Positions 1-5,660 of a DNA stretch of 5,660 nucleotides are shown piece by piece. Below the pieces are notes generated by a model. That model saw only the letters and a list, made by a program, of their open reading frames with translations, searched no databases and was not told the DNA's origin. This stretch comes from Acidobacteriota bacterium (GTDB lineage Bacteria > Acidobacteriota > Terriglobia > Terriglobales > Acidobacteriaceae), in contig QIAK01000301.1 in the NCBI GenBank assembly GCA_003225515.1, positions 2,160 to 7,819 on the forward strand, in the 5' to 3' direction. Position numbers and translations under genes: made by a program. Numbering within the stretch: position 1 is the first letter of the stretch; the number at the start of each line of letters is the position of its first letter.

Positions 1-1
1 A

Positions 2-3000
2 AGGCTAAAAACGCTGGCGGAGACGCAACTGCAACGGGCGCAGCTCAAGATTTACGCACGCGAACAATTCCTTGCGGCTAACGGGCTGCTCGAAAACGGC
101 CGCACCAGCGAAGCGCTGTCGGCAATCGAGAATGCTCTGAGAACGATCCCAGGAGATACGCAACTCGAAAGATTGCGGGACATCGTCAAAGACCGCATTG
201 CGGCGAACGAGGCCGAGGAGCGCAAGCGTCAGTTGCTGGGGCGCGCGCAAGAGATGGCCGCAGCGGAACGTTTCGATGATGCGATCCGAATTCTGGAGAG
301 CGTACAGAGAGACTTCCCCGGCAGCGACGAAGTCGAGTTGAAACTGGAGCGCGTTCGTGCGTCGGCGGCGCATGCGAAAACCGTGGCCCAGGTCCTGGAT
401 CGCGCGCAGCAGTTACTACACCAAGGCAGCACGGAACAGGCAGTGCAATTCCTCGAAGACAAGACCCTGGAGTTGTCCGACGCTCGCCTGTTCGATCTGC
501 TGGAGAGAGCGCGGCATCAACGGGAACAATTCCAGTCTGGTTTGCAGGGCGCGGTCGAAAAGGGCCGTCGAGTTCTGCAGACGCAAGGAGCGTCTGAGGC
601 GGCGAGATTCCTGGCTATGCAGCCGGCGAAGTATCGCGAGATCCCGGAATTCCGGGCGCTGGATGAAATTGTAGCCAATCAGGTTGCGTGGGAAGCTCTC
701 GATCAAGAATTGATGGCCAAGACCGATCCGGATTCGCAGGTTCGCCTGGCGGAGACTGCGCTGCGGGCGAATCCTGGAAATGAGGAGATCAAAAAACGGC
801 TGCTTACGGTGCGAAGCCGCAAGGAGCAGATCAACGCGATTGCGGAGAAGGCCCACGGCCTGGAAGTCTCGGGCCACTATACCGAAGCTGTAAAAGAACT
901 TCAGATTCTGCGGCAGTTATACCCACAGTATCCTGCACTTGAAGTGGAGATTCGGCGCCTGGAGCGGCTCGAAGAACAGCGCGCGATGGAAGGCGCGCGG
1001 AAGCAACTGGAACGGTTTCAGTCGGCCCTGCAGAGTGCGATCGAGGAAGGCAAGAGAATCCTCCAGAAGCACGGAGTCACGGAAGCAAGTAGATATCTTG
1101 ATACAGAACTGACGAAGTACCGCGAGACTCCGGAGTACAAGGCATTTGCCGAAGTTGTTGCGAAGCGCGCAGCTTGGGAAGGTCTGGACCGCGAACTCGC
1201 CGGCAACTCCGACCCGGATGCGCAAATTCGATTGGCGGAAGCGGCGGTTCGCGACAATTCCGGAAACGAGGAAATCAGAAAAAGACTAGCTGCACTACGT
1301 GACCGCAAAGACCAGATCAATGCGATGGCAAAGAAGGCGCGTGATCTGGAGCTGTCTCGGCAATACAGAGAAGCTGCGACAGAATTGCAGCACCTGCGAG
1401 AGTTGCAGCCTCGCTATCCGGAAATTGATTCCGAGATTGAAAGGCTGGCGAAACTTGAAGAGCAGCGGCGCGCCGAAGATGCGCGGCGCCAGAAGGATCT
1501 TTTCCAGGCGGGGTTGCGGAAGGCAATCGAGGAAGCCACTGGAATACTGCAGCGATCAGGAGCTTTGGAGGCCGCGAGATTTTTGGGCGCGCAGCCGGTG
1601 CAGTACCGCGAGATCGCGGAGTTTCGCGATCTGACCGAGGCAGTTGCGAAGCGCGTTGCCAGCGAAGCTCTTGACCAGGAACTGGCACGTAACCCTGATC
1701 CGGACGCGCAGGTTCGGGCGTCGGAAGCAGCCATCCATGAGAACCCTGCAAATGATGAGATAAAGAAGAGGCTGAATGCAGCTCGAAGGCGCAGAGATCG
1801 GATCTACGAAATTGTTGAGAAGACGCGCGGTCTCGAGGCTTCCAGACAATACACCGAAGCCGCGAAAGAGTTGCAGCAACTGCGCCAGCTTTATCCCCAA
1901 TATCCCAAGCTAGAGGCGGAGATTGGGCGACTGGAGCGCCTTGAAGAACAGCGGGTGATGGAAGTTGCTCGACGAGAGGCTGAGCAGTTTCAAGTGGCCG
2001 TGCGGGGCGCGGCCGAGGAAGGCCAGCGAATCCTGCAAAGGCAAGGAGCGTCAGAAGCAACAAAATTCCTGGCGACGCAACCAGCTATGTTTCGTGAGAC
2101 GCCCCAGTTTCGGGCGCTCGCCGAAGTTGTTGCCAGGCGGGTAGCCCTCGAAGCTCTCGACCACCGGCTGGGTGGCAATCCAGATCCCGAAGCACAAGTT
2201 CGAGCTGCGGAGGCGGCTCTTCGTGAAAACCCAGAGCACGAGGAGATCAAGAAAAGGCTTGCTGCCGTTCGCATTCGCCAGGAGCAGGTCGGTGCGATTG
2301 TCGAGAAGGCGCACGCTCTTGAAAGCTCGCGACGCTACGGCAATGCCGCAAAACAGTTAGAGCGTCTGCGCCAAATTTATGTTGAGTATCCCGGGCTTGA
2401 GTCGGAAATTCGAAGACTAGAAGGTCTCGAGCAGGAATTAAAGCAACCGCGGCGGAAAGAGGTTGCCGAACCGCCAAGAGCAAGAGCTGATGCACCGGTT
2501 CTTCCACCTTCCGAGAAGGAAGTGGGGGCGACCGTGATCATGGGGCGTCCTTCGGTGCGGGCTGCACGAATCGAAGCCTCGACTACCGGGCAAGAAGTGC
2601 AGCACGGACGCGTGCCGCAAGATGAGTTGGCTGAGGTTCAGCCAAAAGTTGCGGCGAGTCCCTTCCCTTCTCCGAAAATCTGGCTGATGGCGGCCGCGGC
2701 CATAGTGGTTCTGGTGGGCGGGTGGATGGTTTACCGGATGACGAGCAGTCCGGCAGACATTTCAGTCAAAGTCAATGCCACACCGGAAGACAGCGCGATT
2801 ACCATCGATGGAGTTTCCTGCGCAATTCCCTGCCAACGCCTCTTATCGCCGGGCAAGCATTCGTTAGCAGCGCAGCACGAAGGATTTAATGGCATCACGC
2901 AGAGTATTCAAGTTAAGAGCGGAGCGTCTCCTGATTTTTCCTTGTCTCTTTTACCAATCGAATCTTCAGAACGAGTGGTTGCAAATGGAACTAATGGAAA

Positions 3001-3955
3001 TGTAGGTGGAACAAAACCCACAGAGCAGCTCCCGAGCAAAGGTCGGGAGCGAACATCCTCGGGTGGAACGACGGTGGCACCGGCAATTCGGACTGATCCT
3101 TCGCTTGGAAAAATTGCTGTCCTACCTGATACGAAAAAACTCACTGAGACACCATTAACACAGTCGCCTCATGTTACTGCGATTCCGGCGGTGGCTCAGG
3201 TTGTAGTACGAAATCTTCCTGCCACAGCGCGAGTGAAAATGGAAAACGGCGAAACGCATTCCGCGGACACTTCCGGCATGGTTCGCTTTACAGCGCCTTT
3301 GGGTAGCCACACGCTCGACCTTACCGCGGAAGGTTATAACTCCAAGGCAATTCCACGGGCGTTGGTAGCGGGTGAGAATGCGATTGATGGATCGATGGAG
3401 CTCGATCCGGAACAGCAGGATTGGGCGAGGGTGGGAAACGGAAGCGACACCGGGGCATTGCAAGCTTTCCTGAGGAAATTTCCGGCGAGCAAACATGCGG
3501 ACCAGGCGAAAGAAAAACTGGATCAGTTGGTCGCCGCTAATCGTCCGCCTGCCGCCCCGCCGAAACCGCCGAGCTCCTTGACTGACGGTGCTATGATCTC
3601 TGACACATTGGGGCAGCCCGAACATGACAAAAATGCGATTCTTACCGTTCTAAAGGCATATGAGAAGTCTTACGAAGGGCAGGATTTGCAAGGTTTGCAG
3701 AAGCTTTGGCCCAGCATGAGCCCGAAAACGATTCAGGGGATTGCGGACTTCTTTAAGACCGCCAGCTCGATAAAGCTGACTTACATTATCGTAGACGAGC
3801 CCAGGATTGCGGGAAATGAGGCCACGCTCGCGTTCAAGCAGGAAACAAGTTGTGTGATAAATGGAAAGTTTCAGAAGCCAACCGTTGCCAAAGTGAACAT
3901 GAAGCTTAAGAAAACGAATCCTCAGGGAAGCTGGCAGATAGATTCGATCCATTGA
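2..3955 (+). CDS. Giant single-pass membrane protein with TPR-like repeats, PEGA domains and NTF2-like tail (5' partial; possibly the C-terminal part of a Ser/Thr kinase)
   Basis: The frame is open from base 2 to the TGA at 3953-3955, giving 1317 visible residues with no stop, so the true start lies outside the window. A TTG at 173 lies in the middle of helical repeat sequence and is not a credible start. Domain order, numbered from the first visible codon: degenerate TPR-like helices (about 1-176); four 162-residue repeats (about 177-815); a charged, Pro-rich juxtamembrane stretch; one hydrophobic helix (893-911); a PEGA domain (920-986); a low-complexity linker; a second PEGA-like domain (1065-1136); a TPR-like hairpin (1137-1180); and an NTF2-like domain (1212-1317). 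The order implies a cytoplasmic repeat region and a periplasmic tail. Acidobacterial Ser/Thr kinases often have a TPR, membrane and PEGA layout, so an upstream kinase domain is plausible but unseen. A non-kinase scaffold is the alternative. The enzymatic role is unknown. Coding status and domain architecture are secure; the function is not. Confidence 0.93.
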   Translation, partial: RLKTLAETQLQRAQLKIYAREQFLAANGLLENGRTSEALSAIENALRTIPGDTQLERLRDIVKDRIAANEAEERKRQLLGRAQEMAAAERFDDAIRILESVQRDFPGSDEVELKLERVRASAAHAKTVAQVLDRAQQLLHQGSTEQAVQFLEDKTLELSDARLFDLLERARHQREQFQSGLQGAVEKGRRVLQTQGASEAARFLAMQPAKYREIPEFRALDEIVANQVAWEALDQELMAKTDPDSQVRLAETALRANPGNEEIKKRLLTVRSRKEQINAIAEKAHGLEVSGHYTEAVKELQILRQLYPQYPALEVEIRRLERLEEQRAMEGARKQLERFQSALQSAIEEGKRILQKHGVTEASRYLDTELTKYRETPEYKAFAEVVAKRAAWEGLDRELAGNSDPDAQIRLAEAAVRDNSGNEEIRKRLAALRDRKDQINAMAKKARDLELSRQYREAATELQHLRELQPRYPEIDSEIERLAKLEEQRRAEDARRQKDLFQAGLRKAIEEATGILQRSGALEAARFLGAQPVQYREIAEFRDLTEAVAKRVASEALDQELARNPDPDAQVRASEAAIHENPANDEIKKRLNAARRRRDRIYEIVEKTRGLEASRQYTEAAKELQQLRQLYPQYPKLEAEIGRLERLEEQRVMEVARREAEQFQVAVRGAAEEGQRILQRQGASEATKFLATQPAMFRETPQFRALAEVVARRVALEALDHRLGGNPDPEAQVRAAEAALRENPEHEEIKKRLAAVRIRQEQVGAIVEKAHALESSRRYGNAAKQLERLRQIYVEYPGLESEIRRLEGLEQELKQPRRKEVAEPPRARADAPVLPPSEKEVGATVIMGRPSVRAARIEASTTGQEVQHGRVPQDELAEVQPKVAASPFPSPKIWLMAAAAIVVLVGGWMVYRMTSSPADISVKVNATPEDSAITIDGVSCAIPCQRLLSPGKHSLAAQHEGFNGITQSIQVKSGASPDFSLSLLPIESSERVVANGTNGNVGGTKPTEQLPSKGRERTSSGGTTVAPAIRTDPSLGKIAVLPDTKKLTETPLTQSPHVTAIPAVAQVVVRNLPATARVKMENGETHSADTSGMVRFTAPLGSHTLDLTAEGYNSKAIPRALVAGENAIDGSMELDPEQQDWARVGNGSDTGALQAFLRKFPASKHADQAKEKLDQLVAANRPPAAPPKPPSSLTDGAMISDTLGQPEHDKNAILTVLKAYEKSYEGQDLQGLQKLWPSMSPKTIQGIADFFKTASSIKLTYIIVDEPRIAGNEATLAFKQETSCVINGKFQKPTVAKVNMKLKKTNPQGSWQIDSIH
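530..2440 (+). repeat. Four tandem in-frame repeats of exactly 486 bp (162 aa) within the large CDS
   Basis: Copies begin at the Phe codons at 530, 1016, 1502 and 1988. Three independent anchors keep the same 486-base spacing: the initial F-Q; the D-P of the DP(D/E)xQ(V/I)R motif (725, 1211, 1697, 2183); and the residue two before the (Q/R/E)YP motif (920, 1406, 1892, 2378). The copies therefore align with no net gap. Each unit holds three helix-hairpin segments of roughly 50 residues. Their recognisable cores are ILQ..G..EA..FL, then AE.A.R.N..NEEI.KRL, then LE.S..Y.EA..EL..LR. By eye, copies 1 and 4 share about 60% of residues over the first ~148 positions, while their codons differ widely, so the duplications are old. 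Copy 4 loses similarity near 2440. The segment upstream of 530 resembles the second half of a unit in a degenerate form. These are TPR-like by pattern and likely a protein-binding superhelix; coiled coil is the alternative. Confidence 0.9.
2678..2734 (+). other. Transmembrane helix of the large protein
   Basis: About 19 residues (893-911 of the visible protein) are uninterrupted hydrophobic or small, with an Ala run followed by IVVLVGG. They are flanked by Lys on the N-terminal side and Arg on the C-terminal side. This is the only convincing membrane segment in the visible protein. It separates the charged repeat region from the PEGA/NTF2 part, so the latter is predicted to lie in the periplasm. 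Orientation is inferred from the domain types on each side, not from a clear charge bias. Confidence 0.88.
2759..2959 (+). other. PEGA domain (first)
   Basis: Residues 920-986 show the typical beta-rich PEGA pattern: I-x-V-x-V-x-A-x-P, then I-x-I-D-G, a turn with a Cys-x3-Cys pair (CAIPC), then L-x-P-G-K-H-x-L and a G-F late in the domain where the family has its x-G-Y/F. PEGA domains are small extracytoplasmic modules found behind membrane anchors in bacterial surface proteins and kinases and are thought to bind envelope components. The cysteine pair could form a disulfide, which would fit a periplasmic location. Confidence 0.8.
3194..3409 (+). other. Second PEGA-like beta domain
   Basis: Residues 1065-1136 read as another beta-sandwich module: V-V-V-R-N-L-P-A-T-A, a short hairpin with N-G-E, then PLGSHTLDL and AEGY, which match the 'G-x-H-x-L-x-L-x-A-x-G-Y' core of PEGA domains. 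It lacks the cysteine pair of the first copy. It is separated from that copy by about 80 residues rich in Ser, Thr, Gly, Pro and Asn, which looks like an unstructured periplasmic spacer. A carboxypeptidase-regulatory-like fold is the alternative assignment. Confidence 0.65.
3635..3952 (+). other. NTF2-like (SnoaL/DUF4440-type) C-terminal domain
   Basis: The last ~106 residues begin with an amphipathic helix (AILTVLKAYEKSYEGQD), then a second helix containing LQKLWPS, and then alternating strands ending in W-Q-I-D-S-I-H. This helix-helix-curved-sheet order, with 'A-Y..a-Y...D...L..LWP' and a terminal 'W.I.....', is the usual NTF2-like pattern. In this setting it is most likely a ligand- or partner-binding pocket rather than an enzyme, since I see no conserved catalytic set. 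It follows a Pro-rich linker and a short TPR-like hairpin (3410-3541). Confidence 0.65.
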
Positions 3956-3960
3956 ATTTC

Positions 3961-3965
3961 GAGGA
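3961..3965 (+). promoter_or_regulatory. Ribosome binding site of the outer-membrane barrel gene
   Basis: GAGGA ends nine bases before the ATG at 3975 and lies inside the 19-base gap after the TGA of the large gene. This supports the ATG at 3975 as the start and translation from a shared transcript. The gap is too short for an independent promoter, although one inside the upstream gene cannot be excluded. Confidence 0.75.
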
Positions 3966-3974
3966 ATCATCCCT

Positions 3975-5405
3975 ATGTCTAAGATCTCGCCCTGCCGACT
4001 AGTGTTGTTAATTTTGTCTTTACCAGCGATGGCATTTGCGCAACACAGTGCGTGCCCGACTTCACTCTCTACCTCCGGTAGCCCGGTCACGATCGCCAAG
4101 TCCGGCGACTTAATTTGCCTGGTGCCGCAGGTGTACGGTCCCGCCGGTCTGGTCGGCCAAAATTTTGACGGGCCGCTGGTTTCGACCACCGGTCACTCGG
4201 TGCACTTTCAGGCTGCCGCGGTCAACAACTTTGGGCCGATTAACTCGGAAATCGGCGTTCAACTGAGCCAACTGCCGCTCGCCTCTCCGGCTTCGGGATT
4301 TATTTTTTCGTTCAATCCTTCGCTGGGTGTAGTTGCGCGGTCGGCCGAAAGCTTCGGGCCCATTCTAACGGACCGCGCAGAGACGATTGGCAAGAAAAAG
4401 CTGTTCGTAGGAGTGAGCTATCAATTTTTTAATTTCGACAAAGCTGATGGGGTGAACCTGCAGAAATTCGGTGTAGTGATGACTCACGAACCGGAACCAG
4501 AAGTGTGCGCGTCAAGTCCTTCGACTCCAGGTTGCAGCACTAGCGGAGTGCCCACTTTCACTCACGACATCGTTGCAACCCAAAACAGTGTTGACTTAAA
4601 AGTGCATCAGTTCACGATTGTTGCCACCTACGGAATAACGGATCGGCTCGATATTTCTCTAGCGGTTCCTCTGCTCGAAGTGCGCATGGCGATGTACTCC
4701 GATGCGAACATATTCAATTTCGAGCCGCCACCGGTGAAGCACGTCTTTGCGGTTCCTGCCACCACTTCTAAGAATGAGACGTTCATATCTCAGACCAACG
4801 CACTTTTTTTCAACGGTAATTCTGCAAGAGGGGTTGGTGATCTGGTAATACGCGGGAAATTCCTGGCATACAAGGGAGAACATTCATCTGTGGCGGTTGG
4901 CATGGACGCGCATCTCCCCACCGGCGATGCCAATAACTTCTTGGGAGCCGGCACTTGGGGCGTCCGACCCTTCGTCACCTATACCTACTCGGGCAGAATT
5001 TCACCCCATGCCAGCGTGGGATTTCAAGGCAATGGAGATTCGGTGCTCGCGGGCGACATCACGACCCAACCGGCGACCAAGGCCCACTTGCCCGATATCT
5101 TTACTTATTCCGCGGGAGTGGATGCCGGAATTGTTCGGAGGTTAAGCCTGTCGGTCGACTTCCTGGGCCAATCCATTCGAGACGCGGCGAAGATCTCCTC
5201 CAGTACATTCACGGACCTCGTGGGCGACACTCATTCCAACATCACGACATCGACTGGAATTGTGAACCAGGCGAGTATTGCCGGCGGATTCAAGGCGAAT
5301 CTGGTTGGCCAATTGCTGTTCACCGCGAATGTCTTGTATCAGATGAACCATGCCGGCCTGCACTCTAAGCCCGTACCGCTGGTCGGGCTTTCGTACACTT
5401 TCTAA
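3975..5405 (+). CDS. Outer-membrane beta-barrel protein, phenol-degradation MetA-pathway/transporter-like family
   Basis: This is a complete gene of 476 residues. A GAGGA ribosome site precedes the ATG, and TAA is followed at once by an in-frame TAG. Residues 1-22 form a Sec signal peptide: Lys/Arg in the n-region, a Leu/Ile-rich core and AFA before Gln23. No lipobox is present. After an N-terminal segment of about 120 residues, the chain alternates amphipathic strands with turns and ends in a strand closing with Tyr-Thr-Phe, the C-terminal aromatic expected of Omp85-assembled barrels. The stretch from about 286 (GVGDLVIRGKF), through LPTGD (314-318) and GVRPFVTYTYS to SPHASVGFQGNG, matches my recollection of the Phenol_MetA_deg-type barrel family abundant in Acidobacteria. 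The family name reflects one pathway, and the substrate here is unknown. A Cys-rich loop (EVCASSP...GC, about 175-190) may carry a disulfide. It is probably cotranscribed with the upstream PEGA protein. Confidence 0.9.
   Translation: MSKISPCRLVLLILSLPAMAFAQHSACPTSLSTSGSPVTIAKSGDLICLVPQVYGPAGLVGQNFDGPLVSTTGHSVHFQAAAVNNFGPINSEIGVQLSQLPLASPASGFIFSFNPSLGVVARSAESFGPILTDRAETIGKKKLFVGVSYQFFNFDKADGVNLQKFGVVMTHEPEPEVCASSPSTPGCSTSGVPTFTHDIVATQNSVDLKVHQFTIVATYGITDRLDISLAVPLLEVRMAMYSDANIFNFEPPPVKHVFAVPATTSKNETFISQTNALFFNGNSARGVGDLVIRGKFLAYKGEHSSVAVGMDAHLPTGDANNFLGAGTWGVRPFVTYTYSGRISPHASVGFQGNGDSVLAGDITTQPATKAHLPDIFTYSAGVDAGIVRRLSLSVDFLGQSIRDAAKISSSTFTDLVGDTHSNITTSTGIVNQASIAGGFKANLVGQLLFTANVLYQMNHAGLHSKPVPLVGLSYTF
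5367..5390 (+). other. Inverted repeat at the 3' end of the barrel gene
   Basis: AAGCCCG (5367-5373) pairs perfectly with CGGGCTT (5384-5390), and ACC/GGT can extend the stem after a single-base bulge, leaving a three-base loop. It lies just before the stop codon and inside coding sequence. No T-run follows on either strand, so it is not a standard intrinsic terminator. It may slow transcription or protect the 3' end, or be chance in coding DNA. Confidence 0.3.
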
Positions 5406-5467
5406 TAGATCGGAGATGGATAACCCAGCGGCTCGCGTCTCTTGCACATTTCGTTCACTTTGGTCGA
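5406..5467. other. Convergent intergenic gap
   Basis: These 62 bases separate the stop of the plus-strand barrel gene from the stop of the minus-strand gene. I see no hairpin with a T-run, no promoter-like element and no small ORF with a ribosome site here. Transcripts from both sides probably end by reading a short way into each other's genes, or by Rho. Confidence 0.6.
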
Positions 5468-5660
5468 TCAGGGAACGCTGATGTACACCAGGGCTGTTGC
5501 GGGTGTACCGTTTTCCGTCGCGTTCGTTGTTGCAGTGAGCGTCAAAATGCAGCTTGTGACTAGTTCGTCGCAATTTCCTGAATTGCCCAGCGCAGCGTTG
5601 AAAAGTGTGCTTGTAAAAGTCGTGCTAGTCAATTGGCTTATATCCGTATTTGTGGGGTCT
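5468..5660 (-). CDS. C-terminal end of a Thr-rich, probably exported protein (5' end beyond the right edge)
   Basis: Reading the minus strand from the right edge, one frame is open for 63 codons and ends in TGA (complement of 5468-5470). The translation is coherent: a Thr/Ser-rich segment (QLTSTTFTSTLF), then GNSGNCDELVTSC with two cysteines, then alternating beta-type sequence (ILTLTATTNATENGTPA) and a final ALVYISVP. The alternation of Thr with Leu/Val, the Asn/Gly turns and the nearly charge-free composition are typical of beta-sandwich domains of secreted or surface proteins, and the two cysteines could pair. No internal start is needed because the gene enters from outside the window. It converges on the barrel gene with a 62-base gap. 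I cannot assign a family. The alternative is a chance open frame, but the composition argues against that. Confidence 0.6.
   Translation of the reverse strand, partial: DPTNTDISQLTSTTFTSTLFNAALGNSGNCDELVTSCILTLTATTNATENGTPATALVYISVP
5483..5514 (+). terminator. Weak candidate intrinsic terminator for the plus-strand genes
   Basis: GTACACC (5483-5489) and GGTGTAC (5502-5508) form a perfect 7-bp stem with a 12-base loop, followed by CG and four Ts (5511-5514). It lies about 80 bases past the barrel gene's stop, inside the 3' end of the opposing gene, which is a usual arrangement for convergent genes. The stem is short and only moderately GC-rich and the T-run is brief, so efficiency would be low. 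It also sits in coding sequence and may be chance. Confidence 0.3.

Noticed and set aside
173..175. TTG as the start codon of the large gene
   Set aside because: The frame stays open for 57 more codons to the window edge with the same TPR-like helical composition, and there is no ribosome site before 173, so this is an internal Leu codon.
643..656. 14-base perfect palindrome CCCGGAATTCCGGG
   Set aside because: It encodes the conserved I-P-E-F-R of repeat copy 1. The matching site in the other three copies does not keep the palindrome, so it looks like chance.
1317..2063. 248-codon antisense open frame across the repeats
   Set aside because: It lies wholly opposite a strongly supported coding region, its translation is low in recognisable structure, and antisense frames recur here because the repeats share codon patterns.
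530..2440. Recent DNA duplication or slipped-strand repeat array
   Set aside because: The repeats are clear at protein level but their codons are extensively different, so this is an old protein repeat, not a recent or unstable DNA repeat.
3956..3974. Promoter for the barrel gene in the gap
   Set aside because: Nineteen bases cannot hold a -35/-10 pair plus leader, and I found no convincing pair in the preceding coding sequence.
3650..4189. 179-codon minus-strand open frame across the gene junction
   Set aside because: It covers the NTF2-like end, the ribosome site and the signal peptide of the plus-strand genes, which are all coherent; it is a shadow frame.
5142..5573. 143-codon minus-strand open frame over the end of the barrel gene
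   Set aside because: It overlaps the well-supported barrel CDS, its translation is Arg/His/Gln-rich without domain character, and the neighbouring minus frame ending at 5468 reads much more like protein.

Overview
The window looks like a chromosomal segment of a diderm bacterium. The best guess is an acidobacterium of the Terriglobia type. The basis is the domain set (TPR-like repeats, one membrane segment, PEGA domains and an NTF2-like tail in one giant protein), an outer-membrane beta-barrel gene of a kind common in that phylum, and moderately GC-rich coding DNA with mixed codon use. The taxonomic call is inference. I see no RNA gene, mobile element, CRISPR array or phage gene.

Layout: (1) Positions 2-3955, plus strand, hold the 3' part of a very large gene that is already open at the left edge, with 1317 codons visible. 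Its product has a long helical region built on four exactly phased 162-residue repeats. This is followed by one transmembrane helix, a PEGA domain, a Ser/Thr/Gly/Pro-rich linker, a second PEGA-like domain, a short TPR-like hairpin and an NTF2-like C-terminal domain. The missing N-terminus could carry a Ser/Thr protein kinase domain, as in acidobacterial proteins with similar tails, but nothing in the window shows it. (2) Nineteen bases downstream, with its own ribosome binding site, positions 3975-5405 encode a secreted 476-residue protein that reads as an outer-membrane beta-barrel of the 'MetA-pathway of phenol degradation'/transporter type. (3) After a 62-base gap, positions 5468-5660 on the minus strand carry the last 63 codons of a convergent gene that enters from the right edge. 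It is Thr-rich and looks like the end of an exported protein. No start codon is needed inside the window, so a search requiring a complete ORF would miss it.

The two plus-strand genes are probably one transcriptional unit. A large single-pass inner-membrane protein with a cytoplasmic repeat scaffold and a periplasmic PEGA/NTF2 tail would thus be made together with an outer-membrane barrel. That suggests, without proving, a shared job in the cell envelope. The most notable sequence feature is the indel-free 486-bp periodicity of the repeats despite strong divergence in both protein and DNA.
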